Source: Nostoc sp. S4 (lineage in GTDB: Bacteria; Cyanobacteriota; Cyanobacteriia; Cyanobacteriales; Nostocaceae). Taken from it: 64,000 nucleotides of DNA. Both the position numbers and the translations under genes were made by a program. Shown piece by piece: positions 35,672-44,352 of this stretch (positions are counted from its first letter, which is position 1; each line of letters begins with the position of its first letter). The stretch spans positions 1 through 64,000 of the forward strand of contig JAQYWR010000013.1 in assembly GCA_029379225.1 (NCBI GenBank), given 5' to 3'. The notes below the pieces were generated by a model. It was not told the origin of the DNA. It ran no database searches and saw nothing but the letters and a program-made list of their open reading frames with translations.

Positions 35672-38092
35672 CTAACGATATTTATGCTGCTCTAATAGCT
35701 GTTGCGCTCTTGGCTTGTAAATTAAATAGAATAAAGCCTCTATATAGCGCAACAAATCTTCTCGATTTTCCTTTGAAGTAAAGTTCCAGAAGCCGTAAAT
35801 CCGTGCTAAAGATAACAGCTTAGTAGTGTGAATTTTCCAAGTATACGTACTGTAAACTCGGTCAATTGCTTGCTCAGAAATTTCATTCCAGTATTGATAA
35901 TTTTGGTCGCATTTAGTGACAAAATCTACAATTTTTTTAGCTGTATCTTCTAAGTTTGTCGGGTTAATGTAAAAGCCATTAACCTTATTCTGAATAATTT
36001 CCAGCGGCCCGCCAAACTGTGTGGCAAAAGTTGGTAATCCTGAAATCATCGACTCTAAAATTGTTAAACCAAAAGCTTCAAATAAAGCTGGTTGTACAAA
36101 AATTCCTTTGCGGTCAGCAATCACTCGATAAATTTCACCAGAATCAGTTTTAGACAGGCGTACACCCAACCAGCGAATCTTTCCGTGGAGATTGTACTCA
36201 TCAATTATTTGGTAAAGTTTGACAATTTCATCACGTTCTTCGTTGTCGTCAGATTCTTCTACACGCAACTTACCAGCCACCAAAATTAAGTTGCAATGCT
36301 GTTGTAATTCTTTACTTTGACCAAAGCATTCGGCTAAACCTGTCAGGTTTTTGATCCTATCAAGACGCGCCATAGAAAACAGAGGACGCTTATTAGGATC
36401 GTCGAGTTTACCAAAAATTTGGCTGGGATCTTCTAAGGTAAAGAGTGTTTCTGCAAGGCGCTGGCGATCGCTTTCTACTCGGTCTTGAGTCTCGGTGTGA
36501 GGAAAATAGTAATTCTCGTTCACTCCAGGCGGTACGACATTAAACTTAGGACTAAATAATTCAATTCCATTGGTTACATGGTACAACTCCGGCATGGTGA
36601 AGCATTTATAAGACTCGTACTGTCCCACACTATCGGGTGTTCCGACAATTTCTTGGTAGGTGCTGCTAATCACAAAATTGGCAGCATTCATCGCAATTAA
36701 GTCAGCTGTAAATTGTAAGGAAAAATGATATTTATCTTCTAAATCTTGCCAGTAAAGGTTACTGAACAAATATTTAGATTTTTCCAAAGCATGAGCAACA
36801 TTGCATTGCGTAACTTTCAACCGTCGCGCTAGTAAAAACGCTACTAAATTCCCATCAGAATAGTTACCAACTATTAAATCAGGTCTCCCATGAAATTCTG
36901 CTCGCAGTTCTCTTTCAGAGTCAATAGCGAAAGTTTCAAGATAAGGCCAAAACTCAAACCGGGAAATCCAGTTTTGAGTCATGTTAGGATTAAATTTCCG
37001 TAAAGGTACTCGCAAAATCCAGGCATTTTCTGTACCATAAACTTTTTCTAATCGCTGGTTACAAAGAGTGCCGTCACTATTAGGAATTAAGCGGGTGAGA
37101 ATAATCACCTTTGGCTGGACGTTTAACTCTTCTAAGCCAGCTAGCAAAGCATCTTCTTGTAACTGTTTTTCTAAACTTTTCGCCTGGTCAAGGACGTAAA
37201 CCACCTGACCGCCAGTATCGGGACGCCCCAAAACACCCTCTTGACCGAACCATCCGTGGGCGGAGACGAGGACGATTCTAAAAATCATTGGAACGCGAGA
37301 AATGAATGCTTCTAAAGTTTGGGGATCGGGAGAATCAATCAATTCATCAAGAATATTTAGAGTTTCTTGGACGCGCGCTGCGGTATTACCCCAACCCGGT
37401 TCAAAACCCATTGTTTGCAATTGGAACCGGAATTGTTCGTAGGGTTCATCATCAGTCCGCTCGCTAACAAAAGCGATCGCTTTTTTAACTTGCTGGGAAA
37501 GTTGCTGCTGCGATTGGATGCGATTGTTTATCAGCAGTTGGACACCATTGTATTGATGCAGGCGCAAGAAATTAAACAAGCTTTCCAACAATTCTTTCGA
37601 GTCTTGAAATAATTGGCTCGATAAATAGCGATTGAGAAATTGTACTCCCTTACCAATATTTTTTGGGTCGCGGATGACTGGAGAGTAGTCATAAAACGGG
37701 CCGAAGTCCAATTCTAGCAGGTCACCCTCATTAGGATGAAATTTGTTCACCAAGCGATCGCGCAGATCCAGTAAATCCTGCACCGTCATTGGCTCAATGC
37801 TCAAGTCTGATGTTAGCCAATAAACTTCTTGACTGGCTATTTTAGAACGAATGATGAAACAGAAGTTTGAGTCCTCTTGAATAATTTCCTGAGTATAGTA
37901 AATCAGCTTACCTAAATCAGAGGTAGTGGAAAATACTTCAGGTTTTTGGTACTTAGAACAATATTTAATATACACATTGAGGATATCGTTTCGCAGCAAG
38001 TATTTCTTTTCTTGTTGACGTAATTCACTAATGAAGGAACGCAAATCATTTTTTTCTTCACTATCTAAGACTGCTTGCAGCAATTCAGACAT
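35672..38092 (-). CDS. susA: sucrose synthase
   Basis: An 806-aa GT4 enzyme that reversibly converts sucrose plus UDP or ADP to NDP-glucose plus fructose. In Anabaena it acts mainly in sucrose cleavage, in vegetative cells under NtcA control. The N-terminal regulatory region is about 1-260. The GT-B part includes VLVSAHGWFGQEGVLGRPDT, GGQVVYVLDQA, the LIVGNYSDGN block, HALEKSKY, and the E-x7-E motif EAFGLTILES. The text is close to Anabaena SusA over its length as I recall it. The start at 38092 is chosen because GGAG lies a few bases upstream and the protein then begins MSELLQAVLDSEEK. The frame is open 10 codons further. Confidence 0.96.
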   Translation of the reverse strand: MSELLQAVLDSEEKNDLRSFISELRQQEKKYLLRNDILNVYIKYCSKYQKPEVFSTTSDLGKLIYYTQEIIQEDSNFCFIIRSKIASQEVYWLTSDLSIEPMTVQDLLDLRDRLVNKFHPNEGDLLELDFGPFYDYSPVIRDPKNIGKGVQFLNRYLSSQLFQDSKELLESLFNFLRLHQYNGVQLLINNRIQSQQQLSQQVKKAIAFVSERTDDEPYEQFRFQLQTMGFEPGWGNTAARVQETLNILDELIDSPDPQTLEAFISRVPMIFRIVLVSAHGWFGQEGVLGRPDTGGQVVYVLDQAKSLEKQLQEDALLAGLEELNVQPKVIILTRLIPNSDGTLCNQRLEKVYGTENAWILRVPLRKFNPNMTQNWISRFEFWPYLETFAIDSERELRAEFHGRPDLIVGNYSDGNLVAFLLARRLKVTQCNVAHALEKSKYLFSNLYWQDLEDKYHFSLQFTADLIAMNAANFVISSTYQEIVGTPDSVGQYESYKCFTMPELYHVTNGIELFSPKFNVVPPGVNENYYFPHTETQDRVESDRQRLAETLFTLEDPSQIFGKLDDPNKRPLFSMARLDRIKNLTGLAECFGQSKELQQHCNLILVAGKLRVEESDDNEERDEIVKLYQIIDEYNLHGKIRWLGVRLSKTDSGEIYRVIADRKGIFVQPALFEAFGLTILESMISGLPTFATQFGGPLEIIQNKVNGFYINPTNLEDTAKKIVDFVTKCDQNYQYWNEISEQAIDRVYSTYTWKIHTTKLLSLARIYGFWNFTSKENREDLLRYIEALFYLIYKPRAQQLLEQHKYR

Positions 38093-39118
38093 GGCAACTC
38101 CACTGGATAACGATGTTTGCATTGTTAAGTTTCAAGGCGGACAAACAAGCCTGCCTCTACCTTTTATTTCACCACATAGAAACACAAAACAATACAGATA
38201 AACCATATTTATCTGTGTATACACAAGTATCTACTTTTCAGTAGCACTCAATTTATGTTCTACTTTACCTAAAATATCTATGACTCAGGATTTTTAACTC
38301 TTACTTAAAAAGTACAACTTTTCTTTCTTTTGATAGATGTTTTAAACTAAATAATACAAAATTTAGAGTTTTTTCTTTGAATAAATTGGTAATTGGGAAT
38401 CAATTATCCTGAGTTTTGAATTATAAGATTGCTCTGATTATATTCTCTAAACCTGTTGAAAGAAAAGTTATTTTTTGCTTTAACCTTTGGCTAATGCAGC
38501 CTACGTATATTTCCAAAATAAAATATGAGTCCTATAGACTAATCTTGATTTAGCGTAGTTATAATTTTTGCATCAAGTTTTTGGAATCGGGTTGATTTAT
38601 ATGGCTGATAATACACATTAATTAGCATCTTCTGACCACAATCTAGCCTAGATTATGCATATTTCTTTACTTGCCTTATGTGGGTTTACTTTTATCATTA
38701 TTTTAAGTATTTTCTCATACTTGTAACCGTAGTCACACCCTTTAGGACATAATGACAAGCATGAATGCTAGGAATAGTAATAGTTCTACATCCAGCATAG
38801 CTGCCTCCTGCTATAAATACACTTTAAAAAACGCAATTATTCTCAAGAGTTAGGAATCTTATATAAGATACTGAAAAATAAAAAAATATCCCACAGTCAT
38901 AGTCAACACTCATCAGTTATCAACTTTAAATAGGATAATTCGTTTCTTAAAGTTCCCTAACACTGTCAACCAGAAAATATGCAAATTTGATTCCAGATTA
39001 GCTTATAATACCTAAGTCCCGTTAAGGAAGTAAATTTGCTCATATACATATAATTACTTATAAGCTACATTAATAAATATCCTGGTTTAGCCCGTTTTAA
39101 GTCTGTAGAGATTATCAG
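38093..39118. other. long intergenic leader/promoter region of susA with one interspersed repeat
   Basis: About 1 kb without a protein gene. It holds the inverted repeat copy at 38723-38816. I searched by eye for an NtcA box (GTA-N8-TAC) within 200 bases of susA and found none convincing. Confidence 0.45.
38723..38816. repeat. interspersed repeat, copy B (inverted relative to copy A)
   Basis: The reverse complement of 22208-22306, with a few substitutions. The core CTTTAGGACATAATGACAAG is shared exactly, and both ends (CCGTAGTCACA and CCTCCTGCTATA) match. Confidence 0.75.
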
Positions 39119-39192
39119 GGCGAACGATGGGACTCGAACCCACGAATGGTGGTACCACAAACCACTGCCTTAACCACTTGGCTACGCTCGCC
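39119..39192 (-). tRNA. tRNA-His (anticodon GTG), with encoded G-1
   Basis: On the minus strand the acceptor GCGAGCG pairs with CGTTCGC. An extra 5' G (G-1) faces C73, the histidine identity element. The D arm is GCCAAGTGGTTAAGGC, the anticodon stem GTGGT/ACCAC has loop TTGTGGT, and the T arm is CGTGGGTTCGAGTCCCATCG. No CCA is encoded. Confidence 0.97.
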
Positions 39193-39315
39193 ATTCAACA
39201 ATTTGAATTATAACAATTTTTTGGGAAGTGAGCAAGAGTTTTTGTTCAAGGAACGGACTTACTTGATTTAGAGTCTCTGGAGTCTAAGCATTACAATGAA
39301 TCTCATTTGGCAAAC

Positions 39316-39699
39316 ATGAAACAGTTAACCATCATCGCATATACTGGAGCAGCAGCAGGACTCGCTGCATTAGGTGTGACAATGGCGAAGACTAATCCCA
39401 CTCAGGTTGCCTATGAAGAATATGCAGTGCAACGGTTGGCAAGCTACTTAAAAACCGATGTATGCAAAAAAACTACAAATTTCATAGAAAACTTAATCCA
39501 TTTTAATTGTGAAAAGTTAGTCGATCGAGCTAACCCGCAAATGCAGGAAATTATTAACAAAACTACACAAAGACAAAATTATATTATTTTTAGTGTTTAC
39601 CGTACCGATCTAAAAATAAATTCTTGGATACCTTCTTACAAATTTGAAACGGTGGGAGCTTTCGATCAATTTTATACTTATACTGCCGAACAGCAATAA
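39316..39699 (+). CDS. DUF4359 family protein
   Basis: A 127-aa protein with an N-terminal hydrophobic segment (LTIIAYTGAAAGLAALGVTM) that is a signal anchor or signal peptide, then a conserved soluble domain (YEEYAVQRLASYLKTDVCKK, NCEKLVDRANPQMQEII, FSVYRTDLKINSWIPSYKFE). This matches my memory of the cyanobacterial DUF4359 family, which has no known function. Two cysteines (VCKK and FNCEK) could form a disulphide in the periplasm or lumen. The ATG at 39316 is preferred over an in-frame TTG nine bases earlier. Confidence 0.8.
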   Translation: MKQLTIIAYTGAAAGLAALGVTMAKTNPTQVAYEEYAVQRLASYLKTDVCKKTTNFIENLIHFNCEKLVDRANPQMQEIINKTTQRQNYIIFSVYRTDLKINSWIPSYKFETVGAFDQFYTYTAEQQ

Positions 39700-39827
39700 G
39701 ATAACTAGTGACTAGAATACTTTTTTTAAGAACTAATAATAGTTTTTGCGATCGCCAGTCCACCCATGACACCAGCTTAATATTATGTAAAATATGAAAA
39801 CTAGTCACTGAAAGTTAAAGCTTGCCC

Positions 39828-40571
39828 ATGTCATCTGCATATCTATTGGTATCTCATGGAAGTCGCGACCCGCGGCCAGAAATTGCTATGCAGCAACTAG
39901 CAAGGTTAGTATGCAATAAATTATACAAAAATCACAACCAACTAAATAGCGAACATCTGGTAGGGATAGCTGCTTTAGAAATGAGTCAAGAGCCTTTACA
40001 CGAGCAGATTAAACAATTTGCCCAAACTGCTTTTGGCGTCCATATCTCTCCAAATGGTAATCGCCTCAAGATTCTACCGCTATTTCTGCTACCGGGAGTG
40101 CATGTTATGACAGATATTCCCACCCAAGTAGCCTTAGCACAACAGGCTACTGGTCAAGATATGATAATTGAATTGCAACCATACTTAGGTTCTCACCCAG
40201 ATTTAAAGAAACTGTTGGCAAAGCAAATTGCTAATATACAAGCACAAGCATGGATTTTATTAGCTCATGGTAGCCGCCGCCCTGATTCTCAAAAACCAGT
40301 CGAAGCATTGGCTCAGAGTTTAAGAGCAGTAGTTGCTTATTGGTCTGTAGCTGGTAGTTTTGAGTTACGGGTGAAAGAATTGGTAACTGCTGGGTATAAG
40401 GAAATTGCAGTTTTACCATATTTTTTATTCGCTGGTGGAATAACTGATGCGATCGCCGCTTCAGTAGAAAAGCTAAAATTACAATTTTCGGCAGTGACTT
40501 TCCACTTGGCAGAACCTCTAGGAGCAAGTGCAGAATTAGCCGATTTAATTTGGGATTTAACAGACAAATGA
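39828..40571 (+). CDS. sirohydrochlorin chelatase (CbiX/SirB-like), two tandem CbiX halves
   Basis: A 247-aa class II chelatase that inserts Fe2+ (for siroheme) or Co2+ into sirohydrochlorin. The first half begins LLVSHGSRDPRPEIAMQQL, with the metal-binding His of SHGSR. The second half starts WILLAHGSRRPDSQKPVEAL and ends near LPYFLFAGGITDAI, a CbiX block with the partner ligands. The gene overlaps cobA by ATGA (40568-40571), a translationally coupled pair that makes siroheme for nitrite and sulfite reductases; ferrochelatase activity is therefore more likely than cobalt. The ATG at 39828 is chosen over the in-frame TTG at 39822. Confidence 0.88.
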   Translation: MSSAYLLVSHGSRDPRPEIAMQQLARLVCNKLYKNHNQLNSEHLVGIAALEMSQEPLHEQIKQFAQTAFGVHISPNGNRLKILPLFLLPGVHVMTDIPTQVALAQQATGQDMIIELQPYLGSHPDLKKLLAKQIANIQAQAWILLAHGSRRPDSQKPVEALAQSLRAVVAYWSVAGSFELRVKELVTAGYKEIAVLPYFLFAGGITDAIAASVEKLKLQFSAVTFHLAEPLGASAELADLIWDLTDK

Positions 40572-41347
40572 ACCGCACACTTACACATACAAAGAAATAT
40601 TTGGCAAAGGTTTATTTAGTAGGTGCGGGGCCGGGAGACCCAGGACTAATAACCCTGAAGGCGAAAGGTTTATTGGAATGTGCAGATGTAGTTATTTATG
40701 ATGCTTTAGTGAGTCCAGCAATTCTGGCAATGATTAATCCCCAAGCAGAGCAAATTAATGCTGGTAAGCGCAGGGGAAAGCATTCGCTGTTGCAAGAAGA
40801 AACTACTCAACTGCTGATTGAGAAAGCCCAGGAAAATGCCATAGTAGTGCGGCTAAAAGGAGGCGATCCTTTTATTTTTGGTCGTGGTGGCGAAGAAATG
40901 GCAGAATTAGTCGATGCGGGAATTTCGGTGGAAGTTGTGCCTGGTATCACTTCAGGAATTGCCGCCGCCGCTTACGCAGGTATACCATTGACGCATCGCT
41001 TGTATAGTTCTTCAGTCACATTTGTAACTGGACACGAAGCAGCAGGGAAGTATAAACCTTTAGTTAATTGGAGTGCGATCGCCCACGGTTCGGAAACCAT
41101 TGTGATTTATATGGGAATTCACAATTTACCTTACATTGTCGAACAATTAAGTACGGCTGGGTTGAGTTTAGCAACGCCCATTGCTTTGGTGCGCTGGGGT
41201 ACGCGCCCAGAACAAGAAGAATTGATTGGGACATTGGAGACAATTGTAGAGCAAGTGGAGAAAACTGGATTTGGTGCGCCGGCGATCGCAGTTATTGGAC
41301 AAGTCGTGAAGATGCACGAAATATTGCCTAGTTGTCGTCCAGTTTGA
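40568..41347 (+). CDS. cobA: uroporphyrinogen-III C-methyltransferase
   Basis: A 259-aa SAM-dependent tetrapyrrole methylase that converts uroporphyrinogen III to precorrin-2, the first step towards siroheme and cobalamin. The SUMT signatures are VYLVGAGPGDPGLITLKAKG, the Arg- and Gly-rich VRLKGGDPFIFGRGGEE, and VVPGITSGIAAAAYAGIPLT with THR. The single-domain form lacks the CysG dehydrogenase/chelatase half; the neighbouring CbiX-like chelatase supplies part of it. Its start overlaps the chelatase stop (ATGA). The C-terminal APAIAVIGQVV is standard. Confidence 0.95.
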   Translation: MNRTLTHTKKYLAKVYLVGAGPGDPGLITLKAKGLLECADVVIYDALVSPAILAMINPQAEQINAGKRRGKHSLLQEETTQLLIEKAQENAIVVRLKGGDPFIFGRGGEEMAELVDAGISVEVVPGITSGIAAAAYAGIPLTHRLYSSSVTFVTGHEAAGKYKPLVNWSAIAHGSETIVIYMGIHNLPYIVEQLSTAGLSLATPIALVRWGTRPEQEELIGTLETIVEQVEKTGFGAPAIAVIGQVVKMHEILPSCRPV

Positions 41348-41491
41348 TGGTTGGTGCAAAGCTTGTTTAAAGTAAAACTCAGATAAATACTATATTAAGA
41401 TGTTCAGCGAGATTTGCTAGTAATTGGAATCGCCATATCTGTCGTTGTATCTATGTTTATAGCACAATTTCATCTAAATACTGAAAATAAT

Positions 41492-41881
41492 ATGTTAGAA
41501 ACACCTCCAGACGGCATTTGGATTGTGACCGATGAAACACCTCAAATAGCAATTCCTGACGGTGTTAAAGGCGCAAATAATACACGCAGTTGGGGAGACG
41601 AAACTATCAGGGAAAGCACTGTTAGCAAAGGAGTCGGAGATGCTGTTAAGGTTAGCGCTCAAAAATTAGAGCAAAATATGACTCACTTTCTCAAACTAGT
41701 GACAAATTTGTTTAGTCAAGCTGAACAGCAAGCAAAAATCAACTCTGCTGGAATGCAACTAGATGAAATTGAGTTATCGGTAGAAATTAGTGCGGAAGGG
41801 GAAGTTAAATTGATTGGTAATGGTGCCAAAGCTGGGAGTAAAGGAGCAATTAAGCTAAAATTCAAGCGCCAAGAACCATAG
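41492..41881 (+). CDS. small peptidase-co-occurring (Pepco-like) protein
   Basis: A protein of about 129 aa from the chosen start, with IWIVTDETPQIAIPDGVKG, a central helix (QKLEQNMTHFLKLVTNLFSQ) and a C-terminal DEIELSVEISAEGEVKLIGN followed by GAKAGSKGAIKLKF. This layout matches, from memory, the small domains that co-occur with caspase- and trypsin-like proteases in cyanobacterial conflict systems (the trypco/Pepco group). It ends 4 bases before the metacaspase gene, so the pair is one operon. The start is uncertain: the frame is open back to a TTG at 41414, which would add a hydrophobic segment (LVIGIAISVVVSMFIAQF), and there is an ATG at 41456. Confidence 0.65.
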   Translation: MLETPPDGIWIVTDETPQIAIPDGVKGANNTRSWGDETIRESTVSKGVGDAVKVSAQKLEQNMTHFLKLVTNLFSQAEQQAKINSAGMQLDEIELSVEISAEGEVKLIGNGAKAGSKGAIKLKFKRQEP

Positions 41882-41885
41882 TGAG

Positions 41886-43850
41886 ATGACAAAAAATTGG
41901 GCGATCGCAATTGGAATTAATCAGTATGATTATCTGCAACCGCTAAACTATGCCAAGCGGGATGCAGAGTTAATTCAGCAGTTTCTTCGCACCGAAGCCG
42001 GGTTTGAGAAAATATTTTTCTTCACCGATGACTCTCCTGAGATTGGGGGAAAATCAACTCGTCCTACCCGCGCGAATTTGCGCCGAGTCTTCTTAGAGTT
42101 ATTTAATCAACCCTTCATGGGTGCAGGGGATAATTTCTGGTTCTTCTTTAGTGGACATGGGATGCGCCATGCTGAACGCGATTATCTCATGCCCTTAGAT
42201 GGCAATCCAGCAGACATTGAAGAAACGGCAATTCCTATTAACTTTGTCACCGAACGTTTGCGTCGCTGCGGTGCTGATAACGTTGTCTTAATTCTGGATG
42301 CTTGTCGTAGTCTAGGTACTCGTGCAGGCGAAGGAATTGGGAGACAAACCGCAGAACAAGCACGTCAACAAGGAGTTATCAGCATTTTTTCTTGTAGTCC
42401 CCAGGAATATTCTTATGAAATTGAGGTGCTACAACAAGGTGCTTTTACCACTGCACTACTAGAAGGATTAGGAATTCAAGGTCAATGTGCCACTGTTGAA
42501 AGGTTAAATCAGTATCTCAACTTTCGCGTCCCTGATTTGGTTCGTCAGCATAAAAATGCTCGGCAAACTCCTTATGTAATTGCTGAACCTGTAAATAAAT
42601 CACACTTGATTCTTGTACCACGATATGCAACCCTGGCAGATATCGCTACCTTGAAAAATGATGCTTATCGCGCAAAAGATGAAGGAAATCTAGATTTGGC
42701 AGAACAATTATGGATTCGGGTATTAGCTGCGGCTTCTGGTCAGGATATTGAAGCTGTGAGGGCTTTACAAAGGCTCAGACAGCTACAAATGGAACCTCAA
42801 CAGCCATCTTCGCCATCACCTAATTTGACTGCTCACAATTCTGGTACACGAGCTAAAACACCTATTATTCAAATATCTCCAACGTCTTCTGTACCGATAC
42901 CGCCTAATTACTGGTCACGGCGGCGGGTAATTCAAACGATTGGGTTTATGGGAGGTGGGTTGGGTTTGACAATTGTAGTACCACGCTTGTTGCAGTCTTA
43001 TTCAGGAGAAAGCACTACAAAATCCATTACTGAAGCAATTAACCTAAAAACCTTTTCATTTGAAACAGTGACAGTGAATGCACAAGGAAAAATCACCAAC
43101 CGCATCAACCGAGAAGCGAAATATTTTGTTGAAGACTTGGGGAATGGTGTCAATCTGGAAATGGTGCAGATACCAGAGGGAACCTTTATGATGGGTTCAC
43201 CACCAGGGCAAGCGGAACAAATTTCAAATGAAAGTCCCCAGCATCAGGTAACAGTTCCTGGGTTTTTTATGGGGAAATATGAAGTCACCCAAGCACAGTA
43301 TCAAGCAATTATGGGGACAAATCCTTCCTATTTCAAAGGTGAGAAACGACCTGTAGAAGTGGATTGGGATGAAGCAGTAGAATTTTGTAACAAGTTGAGC
43401 CAGAAGACAGAACGTACTTACAGATTACCTAGCGAAGCCGAATGGGAATATGCTTGTCGCGCTAGGACGACAACGCCGTTTTATTTTGGGGAAACGATTA
43501 CCATAGATTTAGTCAACTACAACGGTAACTATCCCTACGGTTCTGCACCCAAAGGTGAATATCGTCAACAAACAACAGATGTTGGAAAATTTCTTCCGAA
43601 TTCTTTCGGTTTATATGATATGTGTGGTAATTTATGGGAATGGTGTCTAGATATATATCATAATAATTACGAAGGTGCGCCCAAAGACGGTAGTGCATGG
43701 GCTATACCTAGTGCGAATACTTTTCATTCGCAGCGTGGTGGTTCGTGGCTCCACCCTGCTAATGACTGCCGTTCTAGTCGTCGTGACAACCACACCCGCA
43801 GCACTCGGTACAACTATTTTGGTTTTCGGTTAGTGGCGGTGGTTGCGTGA
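41886..43850 (+). CDS. metacaspase-like peptidase fused to an FGE/C-type-lectin-like domain (DGR target candidate)
   Basis: A 654-aa fusion. Residues 1-240 are a caspase-fold C14 peptidase with catalytic His91 in FFSGHGM and Cys140 in LILDACRS. A helical linker follows at about 255-300. A single hydrophobic helix at about 345-365 (IQTIGFMGGGLGLTIVVP) comes after a basic stretch. Residues about 415-654 form an FGE-sulfatase/SUMF1 fold (MVQIPEGTFMMGSPPGQAEQ, YRLPSEAEWEYACRA, GLYDMCGNLWEWCLD). The last 40 residues (QRGGSW ... RYNYFGFRLVAVV) occupy the ligand-binding loops that DGRs diversify. Family knowledge suggests a sensor-effector in self/nonself recognition, or regulated cell death; this is inferred from architecture. 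It is coupled to the small protein at 41492. Confidence 0.9.
   Translation: MTKNWAIAIGINQYDYLQPLNYAKRDAELIQQFLRTEAGFEKIFFFTDDSPEIGGKSTRPTRANLRRVFLELFNQPFMGAGDNFWFFFSGHGMRHAERDYLMPLDGNPADIEETAIPINFVTERLRRCGADNVVLILDACRSLGTRAGEGIGRQTAEQARQQGVISIFSCSPQEYSYEIEVLQQGAFTTALLEGLGIQGQCATVERLNQYLNFRVPDLVRQHKNARQTPYVIAEPVNKSHLILVPRYATLADIATLKNDAYRAKDEGNLDLAEQLWIRVLAAASGQDIEAVRALQRLRQLQMEPQQPSSPSPNLTAHNSGTRAKTPIIQISPTSSVPIPPNYWSRRRVIQTIGFMGGGLGLTIVVPRLLQSYSGESTTKSITEAINLKTFSFETVTVNAQGKITNRINREAKYFVEDLGNGVNLEMVQIPEGTFMMGSPPGQAEQISNESPQHQVTVPGFFMGKYEVTQAQYQAIMGTNPSYFKGEKRPVEVDWDEAVEFCNKLSQKTERTYRLPSEAEWEYACRARTTTPFYFGETITIDLVNYNGNYPYGSAPKGEYRQQTTDVGKFLPNSFGLYDMCGNLWEWCLDIYHNNYEGAPKDGSAWAIPSANTFHSQRGGSWLHPANDCRSSRRDNHTRSTRYNYFGFRLVAVVA
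43734..43835 (+). other. candidate DGR variable repeat (VR) at the 3' end of the metacaspase-FGE gene
   Basis: The first 15 bases (CGTGGTGGTTCGTGG) are identical to 44269-44283. Over the next 20 codons, 13 of the 21 adenines in the downstream copy are replaced here by another base, mainly C or G, while 10 of the 39 non-adenine positions differ. It ends in the usual GFR-type FGE terminus. Confidence 0.55.
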
Positions 43851-43955
43851 GGACTCTTTATCCTTTACAGCTCTTATCTTTTCCCTTCTTCTTCCGGCAG
43901 AGGCAGGCAGTTAAAAAATTTTTTAAAAATTCAGATGTGTTGATATTAATGTTAC

Positions 43956-44198
43956 TATCCCTCTTGTGTCACTCTCCGAAAACATTTGCCATTTGTGAAT
44001 TTTAGAGCTTTTATCTGCCAGGTGTAGGCTAGCAAGAACCGCAGGCATCGCTCGATTATTTCCTAATAACAAATACAAGACCTATTTTTTTCTAATAGGA
44101 AAGCCTGTATTGACCGACTGATAAAGCTTTCAGAGATTAGTTACTCGGAAAGTGACACAAGAGGGTTAGAATACCCGGAAACTGACACAAGAGGGATA
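43956..44198. mobile_element. 243-bp non-autonomous element with 16-bp terminal inverted repeats and a duplicated end motif
   Basis: The ends TATCCCTCTTGTGTCA and TGACACAAGAGGGATA are perfect inverted copies, including a TA that could be the target duplication. The inner extensions (CTCTCCGA and CGGAAAC) also resemble each other. At the right, the end motif recurs internally (CGGAAAGTGACACAAGAGGG, 44146-44165). This gives one left and two right sites, as in transposons whose transposase binds repeated sites. No open frame fits inside. An internal hairpin, CCTATT...AATAGG, is present near 44081-44100. Confidence 0.6.
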
Positions 44199-44268
44199 TA
44201 CACTATATTTAATCAAATTTCTCACTTAGTTGAGAATTTGAGGATGGGACAGGCAATTTTAGCTGCTG

Positions 44269-44352
44269 CGTGGTGGTTCGTGGAACAACAATGCTGCTAA
44301 ATGCCGTTCTGTTAATCGCAACAACAATACGCACGCGAATCGGCATCTTAAC
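44269..44352 (+). other. candidate DGR template repeat (TR), possibly decayed
   Basis: The copy is untranslated: in the frame matching the FGE domain, a TAG stop lies three codons before it (44260-44262). Its codons are AAC/AAT-rich (AACAACAAT, AATCGCAACAACAAT), the hallmark of DGR templates. Homology to the VR ends around 44345, and the conserved GFR-type tail and IMH-like end are missing. No reverse transcriptase or Avd gene lies nearby in the window. An old duplicated 3' end of another FGE gene is the main alternative. Confidence 0.45.

Noticed and set aside
38093-38400. An NtcA box (GTA-N8-TAC) ahead of susA.
   Set aside because: Family knowledge predicts NtcA control, but no site with correct spacing was found by eye.
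43956-44198. A CRISPR-associated Tn7-like (CAST) end.
   Set aside because: The repeated end motifs are suggestive, but there is no cas12k, tnsB/C, tniQ or CRISPR array in the window, and the element is only 243 bp.
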